A DNA stretch of 54,284 nt from Companilactobacillus furfuricola (lineage in GTDB: Bacteria > Bacillota > Bacilli > Lactobacillales > Lactobacillaceae): the NCBI RefSeq assembly GCF_003946325.1, contig NZ_RHNT01000012.1, positions 1 through 54,284 of the forward strand, read 5' to 3'. Shown here piece by piece: positions 1 through 8,671 of the stretch (the stretch's first letter is position 1; each line of letters opens with the position of its first letter). The notes below the pieces were generated by a model. It was not told the DNA's origin. It saw only the letters and a list, made by a program, of their open reading frames with translations, and ran no database searches. Position numbers and translations under genes: made by a program.

Positions 1-69
1 AACCGCCGTATACGGAACCGTACGTACGGTGGTGTGAGAGGTCGGTAGCCTAGCTACCTCCTACTCGAT

Positions 70-206
70 CGGCTGAGGGCTGTATCCCCGGGCCCCTCCG
101 TCTAGATGGAGACGATATCCCTCCTTGTGTTGAGATTTACCGATTTATTTTGATCAAGTTGGCACTGTTTGCTCGTCCTATTTCTCACATGTCTATCTCA
201 GGCTTT
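70..206. repeat. Family A intergenic repeat, partial copy 1
   Basis: This stretch matches 44930-45055 almost base for base and the reverse complement of 34559-34680. Shared landmarks are a CTGTATCCCCGGGCCCCTCC core, GTCTAGATGGAGAC, and an end containing CTCACATGTCTATCTCA. The sequence before it (1-60) holds short inverted repeats such as CCGTACGTACGG and GGTAGCCTAGCTACC and may be a diverged inner part of the same element. No reading frame is conserved between copies, so it looks non-coding. The rest of the gap up to about 600 is T-rich and shows no gene. Confidence 0.75.
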
Positions 207-620
207 ATCTTTTCTGGTAGGAGTAGGTGCTTTCTTTTCTTGTTAGGATATATTTTCTTTCTTTGGATTACTTACTCTTTTCTCGGTTCGCGGGACTTTG
301 CTCCGCTCATTCTTGATTCCTGACTTACATTGCTGTTGTCATTGTTCTTTTTTCTTGATTAAATAAGAAGAAATATCTGTTTTCTTATCTTGCCTTCGCT
401 TCTGGGCTTGCGTTCTCGCTTCACTCGTACTCTCGCCTTTTGCTTATCCTCTGATTCAGAAATATTAGTCCAAAAAAAATAGATACTTTTTGCTTTTGAA
501 ATTTGACATCTCTTCTAGTATTAAAATAATTTCATTTTTGGGCTTTTTCTATTTATCTATTTATTTTGATTGACGAATTTATTGCACTATTTAAAATTTT
601 GTTGGAAAAATTTGATTACA

Positions 621-660
621 AAAAAATGGACGGAAATTTTTTTGTTTTCGTCCATTTTTT
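621..660 (-). terminator. Rho-independent terminator, bidirectional
   Basis: AAAAAATGGACG and CGTCCATTTTTT form a 12-bp stem around an AT-rich loop, with a T-run on both strands. It ends the alpha/beta hydrolase transcript coming from the right. Confidence 0.8.
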
Positions 661-712
661 GTTTGGTGATTTTATTTAACTGAATTTCTTTTTTGTAAAT
701 AGATGTCTTTGA

Positions 713-1747
713 TCAATTCAATGATTTTAATGCTTCGTGGATGGCATCTTCACAGCAGGCGCACTTTCCTAAGTAATTTAGAAATGAGTGACCCATTCCT
801 CCGTATCTTATGAAGTCTACTTTTTCTCCTGATGTTCCTACTTCTTCGGCGAAGGCTTCGGCTTGTAGTCTTAGGGGATCGAATTCTCCTACTAAGATTT
901 TCAAATTTTTAAAGGTTGTTGGATCGGCGTATAGTGGGGATATTATTGGTGAGGTTAGATCGACGTCGTTGCCGTTTAAATAAAAGTGGGTTAAGATGCG
1001 ATCGATTTGTTGACTCTTTAGATAATCTTGACGGAGATATTTTTTTTGATTTGGATTTATGGCGATTTTTTTATAATACCATAGTGGTCCTTTGAAATCT
1101 GATCCTTGTACGACTGTTGGGTAAAAGAGGATGTGATTTTCAAAATTGGTTATTCCTAATTGATTCAATAGCTGACTGGCTCCAAGACCAATGCCCGCTC
1201 CGGCAGAATCTCCCATTAAGGTTAGATGATTGCGCCTTTTGTTGATCAAGGACGTTACGGCTAAGACATCTAATATTGCGTCTGGATACGGATTATTCGG
1301 ATATTTGTGATAATCAACACTGTAAATTATTCCATTATAGTAATTGGCCATCATTTTCAAGATTGTCAAAAAGCCGTCATTGTGTGCATCGTAACAAGCT
1401 CCACCGTGTACATAAATGATTGCTTGATCGCTGGATTTGACTTTGTTTTGATAAATTTTAAGAAATTTAACTTGGCGTCCCATTTCATTGGCAATAAATG
1501 GTTGAACGTTAACGTCATCAAGATCGGCACGAGTAATAATGTTGTTGTCTTGATCACATAGTGAAAAGTGACCATTTTTTTGATCGAGTGAATGTCGTTT
1601 CTTTAAACTAGACAAAAATTGTGGATCGTACGTGTGAGCATTGAGCCGATCTTTTACGATCATGTTGACCCCGTCGATGTGTGGAATATCAACTGGACCA
1701 ATGTGTTGTAAGCGTTGTAGCTCGAGTACATACTCATTTGCAATCAT
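713..1747 (-). CDS. Alpha/beta hydrolase (esterase/lipase family)
   Basis: Predicted cytosolic serine hydrolase of the alpha/beta-hydrolase fold-3 type. Visible motifs in order are YVHGGACYD (HGG oxyanion-hole motif, about residue 113), GDSAGAG (nucleophile elbow with the catalytic Ser, about 180), a late VGEFDPLR holding the likely Asp, and GMGHSF near the C-terminus holding the His. There is no signal peptide. The start is placed at MIANEYV because AGGGAG lies 8 bases upstream; twelve further upstream in-frame residues are probably untranslated. It stands alone between a terminator and a repeat-filled gap, so the substrate cannot be inferred. Acetyl- or short-chain ester hydrolase is the usual annotation for such proteins. 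Confidence 0.85.
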   Translation of the reverse strand: MIANEYVLELQRLQHIGPVDIPHIDGVNMIVKDRLNAHTYDPQFLSSLKKRHSLDQKNGHFSLCDQDNNIITRADLDDVNVQPFIANEMGRQVKFLKIYQNKVKSSDQAIIYVHGGACYDAHNDGFLTILKMMANYYNGIIYSVDYHKYPNNPYPDAILDVLAVTSLINKRRNHLTLMGDSAGAGIGLGASQLLNQLGITNFENHILFYPTVVQGSDFKGPLWYYKKIAINPNQKKYLRQDYLKSQQIDRILTHFYLNGNDVDLTSPIISPLYADPTTFKNLKILVGEFDPLRLQAEAFAEEVGTSGEKVDFIRYGGMGHSFLNYLGKCACCEDAIHEALKSLN

Positions 1748-1934
1748 GATGATGACTCCCTTTTGGTAGAATAACGTTAGCAAGCGTTTTAATTATTTTA
1801 TTAATTAATTCATGAACTGATTTTATTATAAAATAATAAATATCTGATGGGAGTTAAGAATTCAAAATAAAATTGTTAAAAAATGAATTTGCTTTTTTAT
1901 AATGGTGCTGTTTCCTGATCCATATTTCACACAT

Positions 1935-2250
1935 ATTTAAAAGAGAGCGGAGAGGCACGGTCAGCTGCTGAGGATTTTAACGCAGAGAGCGCAGCGAGGT
2001 TGGTCAGCTGCTGAGGATTAACGCGGGTGGTCGCACAAGGTGCTGCGAAGCAGTGCCGCGACCACCTGTGTTAACCGGAGGCCGCTACCTCGCGGAGCTC
2101 GTTTCAACATCCTTGAGGATAAAGATAAAAAGCACTATCCAAATTACGGCAAGTTTAGCTAAACAAAATTGATAGCACAATCTTGTATCTGTAAATCAGT
2201 TTTTCTGACAGTTTCTAAACCGGAGGCCGCTGTGCCTCGGAACTCGTTTC
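1935..2250. repeat. Family B intergenic repeat with long hairpin, copy 1
   Basis: A GC-richer block in AT-rich surroundings. Its core (about 1985-2160) is nearly identical to 31270-31425. The core contains a 17-bp stem (2018-2034 with 2058-2074, GU pairs allowed) capped by an inner 8-bp stem (2039-2046 with 2050-2057). Flanking half-units are partly complementary: GAGGCAC near 1952 and GTGCCTC near 2233. No conserved reading frame. The gap 1784-2300 otherwise holds only the upstream region of the hydrolase gene. Confidence 0.85.
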
Positions 2251-2256
2251 CAAACC

Positions 2257-2294
2257 AAAAAAGACAAATCCAACATTGCGGATTTTGTCTTTTC
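2257..2294 (-). terminator. Terminator at the end of the pdu-cob gene run
   Basis: AAAAAAGACAAATCC and GGATTTTGTCTTTT pair with one bulge, leaving a U-run on the minus-strand transcript just after the second adenosyltransferase gene. Confidence 0.75.
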
Positions 2295-2309
2295 TTTGTT
2301 ATTCTGTTT

Positions 2310-2879
2310 TTATCTAAAAACTGGTTTGCTATTTCTGTATTGGATATCTTCTACTCCGTCTAGTACGTTGGCGTATCTAGCTGCTGCAAAGAAATAATCC
2401 GATAGACGATTAATGAATTTTAGAACGTAGTCGTTTATTGGTTCATCTTGGATCAATGAAACTATTTGTCTTTCGGCTCTTCTCGTTACTGTTCTTGCAT
2501 AGTGCAATGATGCAGCTGTTTTGGAACCGCCTGGTAAGATAAATTTTTGAGTTTTTGGAACTTTTGCGGTGTATTCGTCGATTTTCTTTTCTAGCCAGTC
2601 TACGTAATTGTGATCTTCCGTGAAAATGAATTCATGTTTCTTATCATTTTGGGAGATCGCTAGGTCAGTACCACAGTCGAATAACAATTGTTGGATCTCT
2701 GTTAATTCACCTGCTAATTCCTTAGTCTTGTTGCTGAGATCTGCAATTACAACTCCTACTAACGAATTTAATTCATCCACTGAGCCATAAGCTTCGACCC
2801 TTTTATCGGATTTAAACATTACGTCATTACCGATAATTCTAGTCTTGCCTTTGTCACCAGTTCTTGTATAAATTTTCAT
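2310..2879 (-). CDS. pduO: Second PduO-type ATP:cob(I)alamin adenosyltransferase
   Basis: Transfers the 5'-deoxyadenosyl group of ATP to the cobalt of cob(I)alamin or cobinamide. At 189 residues it has the expected length. Family marks are the N-terminal YTRTGDKGKTR nucleotide-binding segment, ARTVTRRAERQ (about 126-136) and INRLSDYFFAAARYAN near the end. It is a clear paralogue of the adenosyltransferase inside the pdu operon at 20352. It sits last in the corrinoid gene run, after a 94-base gap that contains a TATTATAAT sequence, so it may have its own promoter. Position suggests service to cobamide assembly (adenosylated intermediates for CobQ, CobU and CobS), while the other copy serves the microcompartment; that division is inference. 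Confidence 0.92.
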   Translation of the reverse strand: MKIYTRTGDKGKTRIIGNDVMFKSDKRVEAYGSVDELNSLVGVVIADLSNKTKELAGELTEIQQLLFDCGTDLAISQNDKKHEFIFTEDHNYVDWLEKKIDEYTAKVPKTQKFILPGGSKTAASLHYARTVTRRAERQIVSLIQDEPINDYVLKFINRLSDYFFAAARYANVLDGVEDIQYRNSKPVFR

Positions 2880-2973
2880 AAGTTCCCTCTCAATCTTATA
2901 TTAAAAAAACTTCGCCATGTTAGAAATTATTATTGCACGGTGGAATTATAATAGCATATTTATTTAATTATCG

Positions 2974-3669
2974 TTACTTTTCCCGTGTTATTTTCCATAC
3001 AGCTTGTTTCAAAATGTTGCGTTTATGTCTGGGAAGATAAGTTTGAAAACCTAAGTCTTCCATGATTCTTTTGGTTGCGGGATCGATGGTGTAATACTTT
3101 GCGGCCATGAATTGTTGCGGTATTTTTTCTTCAATCGACTCAAAGCGATAAAACTGAGCTGGGCTGGTGATCAATACTTTAGTGAAATCAGCTTCGGCAA
3201 TTTTATCGATGGCTTTGGTTTCATCTGCTTTAGTCCACGTATCTTGATACACTTCAATTTCGGTAATTTGGACATTACTATTTATGCTAGCTTCAAAATT
3301 ACCTTTCAAATAAACTATTTTGTCTCTTTTTGCAAAAATTCCATTTAATCTCTGACTCAATTGCAGCTGATTATCGGCTTGGACTAATAAGACATTATTA
3401 AAATGAAAGCTTTGGAGCAATTTGAGTGCAGTTGGTGAGACGACTATTATCGATTTATCAAGTGATATATCAGATTTGATCAACGCTTGGACTGCCAATA
3501 TATTAGTCACAAGTATTGTTTGGCTTTGTTTAACTAGCTGATATTGGTGGTCATTCCAAGATAAATACTGGATCCGTTTCAGAGGCAGAAAAAGCGGCTG
3601 CCAATTGTACAGTTCTATTAACATTTCATCATCAAATTTATCTTCTGGATAAGTTAGCAAAATCGCCAT
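2974..3669 (-). CDS. hemD: Uroporphyrinogen-III synthase-like protein (HemD)
   Basis: Likely HemD-family protein, which cyclises hydroxymethylbilane to uroporphyrinogen III, the common precursor of haem, sirohaem and corrin. The family is poorly conserved. What can be seen is the N-terminal ILLTYPEDKF, the LITSPAQFYRF segment in the second half, and a C-terminal YTIDPATKRIMEDLGF close to the usual 'I...T...L...G' ending. Length (about 231 residues) fits. It starts one base after the cobC stop; the start is taken at MAILLTYP, though an ATG five codons earlier is possible and neither has a strong ribosome site. It is an orphan here: hemA, hemB, hemC and cobA are absent, so it would need tetrapyrrole genes elsewhere or be a relic. 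Confidence 0.72.
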   Translation of the reverse strand: MAILLTYPEDKFDDEMLIELYNWQPLFLPLKRIQYLSWNDHQYQLVKQSQTILVTNILAVQALIKSDISLDKSIIVVSPTALKLLQSFHFNNVLLVQADNQLQLSQRLNGIFAKRDKIVYLKGNFEASINSNVQITEIEVYQDTWTKADETKAIDKIAEADFTKVLITSPAQFYRFESIEEKIPQQFMAAKYYTIDPATKRIMEDLGFQTYLPRHKRNILKQAVWKITREK

Positions 3670-3670
3670 T

Positions 3671-4276
3671 TTATCGACCCACATTTCTTTCAGTCATCTG
3701 AAATTTTATCCCATCGCTACTACTGTATTCAGTATAACAGCCGGCGTCAAAGTGAATATCCCAAAAAACTTCCTGACTCTTGAGTAAAGATTGATCGATC
3801 ACTCGAAGCGTTCCTAAATGTGCCACTAATAAGATGTTTGAATGATCTTGCTTCTTTGCCGTTTGTATTATCTGGTGCAAACTATTTTGGACCCGTTGAC
3901 GAAATTGGTAATAATCTTCGGCTTCCGGAGGTACATAATCGAAAGGTTGATCAAGCCATTTTTGCCATTCCACTGGATAAGCTGCTTCAATTTGATCAGC
4001 ATCTAATCCTTCCCACTTACCGAACCCTTTTTCATTTAAGCCAGCCAATTTAAATAGTGGGATTTGGTCAGTTAATACGGGCATGATCGTTTGATACGTC
4101 CGCAACAGACTACTGCAATAGGCAACATCAAAAGATAAAGCATGATGTTTAATGGTCTGAGCTAAATGTTGAGCTTGCTCTTTGCCCGTATCATCAAGTG
4201 GGACGTCGCTTGAGCCGTAAAATTTCTTTTGCAAATTCCAAGTGGTTTCACCGTGTCGTGCCACAATCAATTTCAT
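3671..4276 (-). CDS. cobC: Alpha-ribazole phosphatase (histidine phosphatase family)
   Basis: Removes phosphate from alpha-ribazole-5'-phosphate or adenosylcobalamin-5'-phosphate in the last steps of cobamide assembly. The N-terminal LIVARHGETTWN is the RHG phosphohistidine motif; a second His lies in VAHLGTLR (about residue 155), and the acidic partner is in EKGFGKWEG. The start at MKLIVARHG overlaps the cobS stop as ATGA, implying translational coupling. General phosphoglycerate-mutase-like phosphatases look similar, but the position directly after cobU and cobS makes CobC much the best call. Confidence 0.9.
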   Translation of the reverse strand: MKLIVARHGETTWNLQKKFYGSSDVPLDDTGKEQAQHLAQTIKHHALSFDVAYCSSLLRTYQTIMPVLTDQIPLFKLAGLNEKGFGKWEGLDADQIEAAYPVEWQKWLDQPFDYVPPEAEDYYQFRQRVQNSLHQIIQTAKKQDHSNILLVAHLGTLRVIDQSLLKSQEVFWDIHFDAGCYTEYSSSDGIKFQMTERNVGR

Positions 4277-5028
4277 AGTTTCACGACCATGGCATAGCCG
4301 ATCATGAATAATACTTGGCAAATACTGGCGTAAGCACCAACTGTGTCACCAGTAAATCCACCTAGCTGATGATTGATCCAGCGTTTGTAAACGAGCACAA
4401 AAAGAGCAGCCAATAAATAACCAACCAATCCCTTAAAACCCAATGCTAGAAGTATAACTATCACAGCAAATATTTGACTGACTGCTGCTCGCCAAGGAGC
4501 GATTTTACCCCAGCTTTTGAGTAAGCCTTGTTCATCTGCCGAATTACTGATCCGTAAAAAAATTAAAGAAATGCCGGTTTTAGTATTCATGATCGTTATT
4601 GCAGCTAGAAACACATTTTGCCATAAACTAATATGGCCACTGACAAAATAAGTCAAACCGATCATTAAAGCATAATAATATAACAGTGCTAAGGCCCCCA
4701 TAGTCCCTAATCGACTGTCTTTCATAATTTGATACATTTTGTCTTTACTTCTCGAACTAAACATCCCATCAGCGGTATCGGCTAATGCATCTAAGTGGAA
4801 ACCTCCAGTGATCATGCCATCGATCACTAATAAGAAAATCCAGCACAGCCAAGTTGGAAAAACAAAACTCAATCCATAAAAACAAAGCGCTTCAATAGCT
4901 CCTAAGATCAAGCCAAAAAGCGTTAAATACTGGATCCCGTGATTAAACTTTTCTTGTGGTTCATCGATCGGAACTGGGATCGGGATCCTAGTAAAAAATT
5001 GTCCATACAATATTAACGATGTTATCAA
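4273..5028 (-). CDS. cobS: Adenosylcobinamide-GDP ribazoletransferase (cobalamin synthase)
   Basis: Integral membrane enzyme joining adenosylcobinamide-GDP to alpha-ribazole or its phosphate to give the finished cobamide. The 251-residue protein has FFTRIPIPVP at the N-terminus, the conserved GGFHLDALADTADGMFSSRSKDKM acidic segment (about 80-102, metal-binding), DSRLGTMGALAL, and GGFTGDTVGA near the C-terminus, all family hallmarks, between several hydrophobic helices. The start is a TTG (GAGGT about 6 bases upstream); no ATG is suitably placed. It lies 10 bases after cobU. Confidence 0.96.
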   Translation of the reverse strand: MITSLILYGQFFTRIPIPVPIDEPQEKFNHGIQYLTLFGLILGAIEALCFYGLSFVFPTWLCWIFLLVIDGMITGGFHLDALADTADGMFSSRSKDKMYQIMKDSRLGTMGALALLYYYALMIGLTYFVSGHISLWQNVFLAAITIMNTKTGISLIFLRISNSADEQGLLKSWGKIAPWRAAVSQIFAVIVILLALGFKGLVGYLLAALFVLVYKRWINHQLGGFTGDTVGAYASICQVLFMIGYAMVVKL

Positions 5029-5038
5029 AATACTACCT

Positions 5039-5632
5039 CTATTTTATTTTTTGCGGTAATCCGCTGATGACAAACCAAACTTCATCACTTTTGCTAGCAA
5101 TTAATTTATTGACTGCTCCATAAATATCACGTAACATGCGTGTTTCTTTATCGGCAGGAACGATTCCTAAGCCGACTTCATTAGTCACGATAACTAAAGT
5201 CTTATTGCGCAGACTATTTACAACCATAATATTGATCCACTGCTGCAAAATATAATGAGTAGCGCGATCGAGATCATCTTGATCCATGTACTGAATGAAT
5301 GCTTCGATATTACCGTATTTCGTGCCGATCCTAGCTTCTTTAACCCAGTCGTAAAATAAGTTAGTGACCATATTAGTAACATCGTCGATCAAAAATAATT
5401 GGCGTTTGGAACTTTCCAGGTATTTGGCAATATTTGCATATCGTTCTTCAGTCATCCATTTACTTGAACGACGAGCCTGATGTTTATTCACTCGAGCAAC
5501 CATTTCTTTGTCATCGGGATTAACTTCACTTGTGGCTATGTAGCAAACTTCATCATTGGCATCAAAAAGACTTTCGGCAAATTCAGATTTTCCGCTACGA
5601 CAACCACCTGTAACCATTATTAAATGTTCCAT
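5039..5632 (-). CDS. cobU: Adenosylcobinamide kinase / adenosylcobinamide-phosphate guanylyltransferase
   Basis: Bifunctional enzyme that phosphorylates adenosylcobinamide and then transfers GMP to give adenosylcobinamide-GDP, the CobS substrate. The Walker A motif GGCRSGKS is at residues 9-16, followed by the CYIATSE segment, HQARR (guanylylation-His region), LIDDVTNMVTNLF, and VIVTNEVGLGIVPADKETR, the characteristic C-terminal motif. Length is slightly longer than the common ~180 residues. A good GAGGT site precedes the ATG. It follows cblS by 4 bases and precedes cobS in a tight unit. Confidence 0.95.
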   Translation of the reverse strand: MEHLIMVTGGCRSGKSEFAESLFDANDEVCYIATSEVNPDDKEMVARVNKHQARRSSKWMTEERYANIAKYLESSKRQLFLIDDVTNMVTNLFYDWVKEARIGTKYGNIEAFIQYMDQDDLDRATHYILQQWINIMVVNSLRNKTLVIVTNEVGLGIVPADKETRMLRDIYGAVNKLIASKSDEVWFVISGLPQKIK

Positions 5633-5636
5633 TTAT

Positions 5637-6374
5637 TTACCTCAATTCTGCAATTTGTTTTAAATGCGGATGATTCTTTTTAAACTCCGCTACATCTTGA
5701 TTATCTACCACGATCAATAACACAGTTGAAGGCCCTGCCGTTTTATTAAATTCAGTTGGCTCAATATCATTTTCGATAAGCAATTCTTGGTGATCACTCT
5801 TGGCCAAAACTGACAGCTCATAGCCAATTCCCTTAGAACCAACTGGGATCATGTCAACGACACTTGCTTCTTTGCGCAAATAAAGCGCTTCTTTGACCGA
5901 AAAAATATTATCCAAATTAGCCAAAACTTCCTCCCCGACTAACGGTGTCCCGAGTTGAAACACACTAGCTGTCTTTGATGGTGCATCAACACGGTGTGCT
6001 GCTTTTCCGATGACGGTCACACTGACGGTGGTCATTTGAATATCTAAATTATCTTCCGTACTGCCATTGATAGCTATGTTGGAAAATCCCATTTCCGCAA
6101 GGTCGGTCTGCATTTGTTTAATCATCGAGATCCCAGTCGGATCATATTCCACACTCAAAGTATCCACGACATTTAGCGGCGTTGCCCCGTATGAGATCAA
6201 CTCTAACATTGCCGTCCTCAAGGTGAACGAGACCGATATTTGTGGAGCACATTTTACGATGTCCAATTTACGATCACCAAAACCAGCACTAATGTCACAG
6301 CTAACAACTAGATCTTCAGTTTTAGTAAGTGGTGTAATGGTTAGATCTCGATAATGTTGACTATTTGTTGGCAT
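5637..6374 (-). CDS. cblS: AIR-synthase-related protein, probable alpha-ribazole kinase CblS
   Basis: A PurM/AIR-synthase-like ATP-binding protein. The motifs DLVVSCDISAGFGDRKLD, MLELISYGATPLNVVDTLSVEYDPTG and IAINGSTEDN are ATP- and metal-binding segments of that superfamily. Known biology: in Listeria and Geobacillus, CblS of this superfamily phosphorylates alpha-ribazole imported by CblT, bypassing CobT. Here the gene lies directly before cobU-cobS-cobC, with a CblT-like transporter in the same run and no cobT in the window, so I infer CblS. The start is set at MPTNSQHY because AAGGAAG sits 5 bases upstream; the longer GTG start has no such site. Other AIR-synthase-like enzymes cannot be fully excluded. 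Confidence 0.78.
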   Translation of the reverse strand: MPTNSQHYRDLTITPLTKTEDLVVSCDISAGFGDRKLDIVKCAPQISVSFTLRTAMLELISYGATPLNVVDTLSVEYDPTGISMIKQMQTDLAEMGFSNIAINGSTEDNLDIQMTTVSVTVIGKAAHRVDAPSKTASVFQLGTPLVGEEVLANLDNIFSVKEALYLRKEASVVDMIPVGSKGIGYELSVLAKSDHQELLIENDIEPTEFNKTAGPSTVLLIVVDNQDVAEFKKNHPHLKQIAELR

Positions 6375-6423
6375 AATTACTTCCTTAATAACGAGCACGT
6401 GAACCGTTGGTTCTAGAAAAAGT

Positions 6424-7950
6424 TCAGCTACTTCTGCGCTCTTTTTTTGTTGAACGAGCTTGATCCATTATGTCGATTATTTTATCGACATCAACATTTT
6501 CTACGAATATCTTTGCTAGTTCGTTGTATTGAGAATCCTTGAAATCTTTTAAAGAACCTATGACGTTTTTTAATGATCCTAAGCCTTTGTAGCTTCTGAT
6601 GCGATTAAGATACTTTCGCGTCCATTCAGGATTGTCAAAAATCCCATGCAAATAAGTTCCACTTACCATCTGGTCGGAACTTACGGCTCCATCAAGGTGA
6701 TCACATGATCGACCATTAGTTTGTTCAACGTGTGAAAATGGTTTGACCCCGTCATCTAATACCGTTTTTCCCATGTGGATCTCATAACCATTGACCTCAA
6801 GTCCATCTGCGGTGGCCTTTGTGCGATTAGTTGTTTTATTTTCTGAATAATAAGTTGTAACGTCTAACAATCCTAAACCCGGTTGCTCTTTGATATTAGA
6901 TTCTACATTATTGTCATCGATCAATTTCTTACCGAGCATCTGGTAACCACCGCAAACGCCAAAAACAAAAGTTCCACGCATGTGCAATGACTCGATCGAC
7001 TGATCAAATTTCTTGTCTTGTAAATACTTCAGGTCGTTGATCGTGCTCTTGGTACCGGGAATAATTACTAGATCTGGTGTTCCTAGTTCATTGGGATCGG
7101 TTACATATCGGACTGAAACATCGGGGTGCATTGCTAGACTATTGAAATCGGTAAAATTAGCGATATTAGGCAGCACTACCACGACGACATCTAAATCTTT
7201 TGAGACGTCCATGACTTTATTTTTTCGCGACAGAGCAATCGAATCTTCATCATCAATTTTAAGATCTGTGTATGGCATTACTCCTAGCACCGGAACACCC
7301 GTTAACGCTTCGATCATATCAACGCCACTTTCTAACATTGAAAGGTCTCCCCGAAATTTATTGATAATGATCCCCTTGATCCGTTTTTGATGTTTCTCGG
7401 GCAAGAGTTTGATGGTCCCATAAATCGAAGCAAAGACGCCACCTTTATCAATATCAGCCACTAAAATTACTGGTGTGTCAGCAATATCAGCCATCCCCAT
7501 ATTGACAAAATCTCGATCCAACAAATTGATCTCAGCTGGACTTCCAGCACCTTCTAAAACTACATCATCGTATTCACTTGCAAGCTCTTGATATATATCT
7601 GTGACTTCTGATCTGACTTTTGTTTTAAAATCTTGGTATTGCAAAGTACTCATATCTCCAAGGACTTTCCCTTTGACCACTACTTGTGTGTCACTACTAG
7701 TTGATGCTTTTAACAAGACCGGATTCATTTTTACATCAGGCATTATCCCAGCAGCTTCCGCTTGAAATACTTGGGCGCGTCCCATTTCTTGTCCATTAGC
7801 AGTTATATATGAATTTAGTGCCATATTTTGAGATTTAAATGGAACTACTTTTTCCCCTTGTTGATAAAGATAACGACAAAGTGCTGCTGCCATCCAACTC
7901 TTTCCTGAATCGGATGCTGTTCCTTGAAACATGATCGATCTTGCAGTCAT
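6424..7950 (-). CDS. cobQ: Adenosylcobyric acid synthase (glutamine-hydrolysing)
   Basis: Amidates four carboxylates of adenosylcobyrinic acid a,c-diamide to give adenosylcobyric acid (CobQ/CbiP). 508 residues is the usual size. N-terminal MFQGTASDSGKSWMAAALCRYL is the dethiobiotin-synthase-like P-loop; PFKSQNMALNSYIT and EMGRAQVFQAEAAG are CobQ signatures; VLEGAGSPAEINLLDRDFVNMG follows. The class-I glutamine amidotransferase domain has GVCGGYQMLG with the nucleophile Cys (about 333) and a late GTYLHGIFDN with its His. The SD is strong (GGAGG). Its substrate-supplying enzyme CbiA is not in the window. Confidence 0.96.
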   Translation of the reverse strand: MTARSIMFQGTASDSGKSWMAAALCRYLYQQGEKVVPFKSQNMALNSYITANGQEMGRAQVFQAEAAGIMPDVKMNPVLLKASTSSDTQVVVKGKVLGDMSTLQYQDFKTKVRSEVTDIYQELASEYDDVVLEGAGSPAEINLLDRDFVNMGMADIADTPVILVADIDKGGVFASIYGTIKLLPEKHQKRIKGIIINKFRGDLSMLESGVDMIEALTGVPVLGVMPYTDLKIDDEDSIALSRKNKVMDVSKDLDVVVVVLPNIANFTDFNSLAMHPDVSVRYVTDPNELGTPDLVIIPGTKSTINDLKYLQDKKFDQSIESLHMRGTFVFGVCGGYQMLGKKLIDDNNVESNIKEQPGLGLLDVTTYYSENKTTNRTKATADGLEVNGYEIHMGKTVLDDGVKPFSHVEQTNGRSCDHLDGAVSSDQMVSGTYLHGIFDNPEWTRKYLNRIRSYKGLGSLKNVIGSLKDFKDSQYNELAKIFVENVDVDKIIDIMDQARSTKKERRSS

Positions 7951-7985
7951 ACTGATCCTCCGTATCTACTTAAATATCCAGTTAG

Positions 7986-8657
7986 CTAATGACAAAGTGC
8001 TAACGAAACATTTTTACTACTAAATTCTGGAATAAATATCACTTTACCACTGGCCAAATTTGCGGCAGAAGATGCAACATTGCCTATGCCAAGATTATTT
8101 TTTAGACTTGGTGAGGTTTGATAATTAATAGCCGTTTGCAATAATTGTTCCTTACTATAAAATTGCGTTTTTGCTTGTAATACTTGAGCCAAATATTGAA
8201 TATTTGCTTGATTTTGACTCGCATCGATCGATGTAATCAATTTGATCGAATTCCACGATAAATGATTAATACTCATAAAGAGTGCAAAGGCAGTCTGGAC
8301 ATCTCCATATGAAACATCTTCACGACAACTAATACCTAAGGTGCTCTCTTTAGGGACAACATGGATCACTTTTGTACAATCGTCAAAATCAGTTCGGTCA
8401 GAAATAACTACTGTTGGCGTGGTCCCCTGATCAGTAATATTTGCTTGCTTGATCTTTGAAAATCCTGAGAAATCGCAATCACTCGTACAATAGTAATCTT
8501 CAACTAATAAATCGACTGGTTGATTATTGGCCAGTCTGTGCTCAACGATAGAAGTATTGGTTTCCATGTTGGGACACCAAGCATGCATTTTTTGTAGCAA
8601 TGCACCAAAATCGTTAGTCGAATTTTTCTTAAAATCACTATTGTTAGTCGTTAACAT
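7986..8657 (-). CDS. cbiG: Short CbiG-like protein (central and C-terminal domain only)
   Basis: The second half matches the CbiG C-terminal (CobE) domain: TLGISCREDVS (about residue 107; usually GIGCR), a helix, LITSIDASQNQANIQYLAQVL (usually a 'T.d.K..e..l..lA' pattern), FYSKEQLL, GIGNVASSAANLASG and a C-terminal VSLALCH. Residues 20-100 resemble the CbiG middle segment. The N-terminal hydrolase domain that opens the delta-lactone of cobalt-precorrin-5A is missing: 223 residues against roughly 340. The gene has a good GGAGGG site and an intact frame, so it appears translated, not decayed. It may keep a non-catalytic corrinoid-binding role or be a trimmed relic; the sequence cannot decide. 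Confidence 0.75.
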   Translation of the reverse strand: MLTTNNSDFKKNSTNDFGALLQKMHAWCPNMETNTSIVEHRLANNQPVDLLVEDYYCTSDCDFSGFSKIKQANITDQGTTPTVVISDRTDFDDCTKVIHVVPKESTLGISCREDVSYGDVQTAFALFMSINHLSWNSIKLITSIDASQNQANIQYLAQVLQAKTQFYSKEQLLQTAINYQTSPSLKNNLGIGNVASSAANLASGKVIFIPEFSSKNVSLALCH

Positions 8658-8671
8658 ATCGATCCCTCCTA

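Noticed and set aside
1-60. tRNA or other structured RNA at the window start
   Set aside because: Short perfect inverted repeats occur, but no cloverleaf or T-loop sequence is present; it fits the inner variable part of the family A repeat better.
1785-1805. cre site upstream of the alpha/beta hydrolase (AGCAAGCGTTTTAA)
   Set aside because: Only about 11 of 14 positions fit, and key end bases are wrong; likely chance in AT-rich DNA.
1934-2250. CRISPR array or tandem repeat
   Set aside because: The related units are not regularly spaced and have no spacers; they are halves of one hairpin element.
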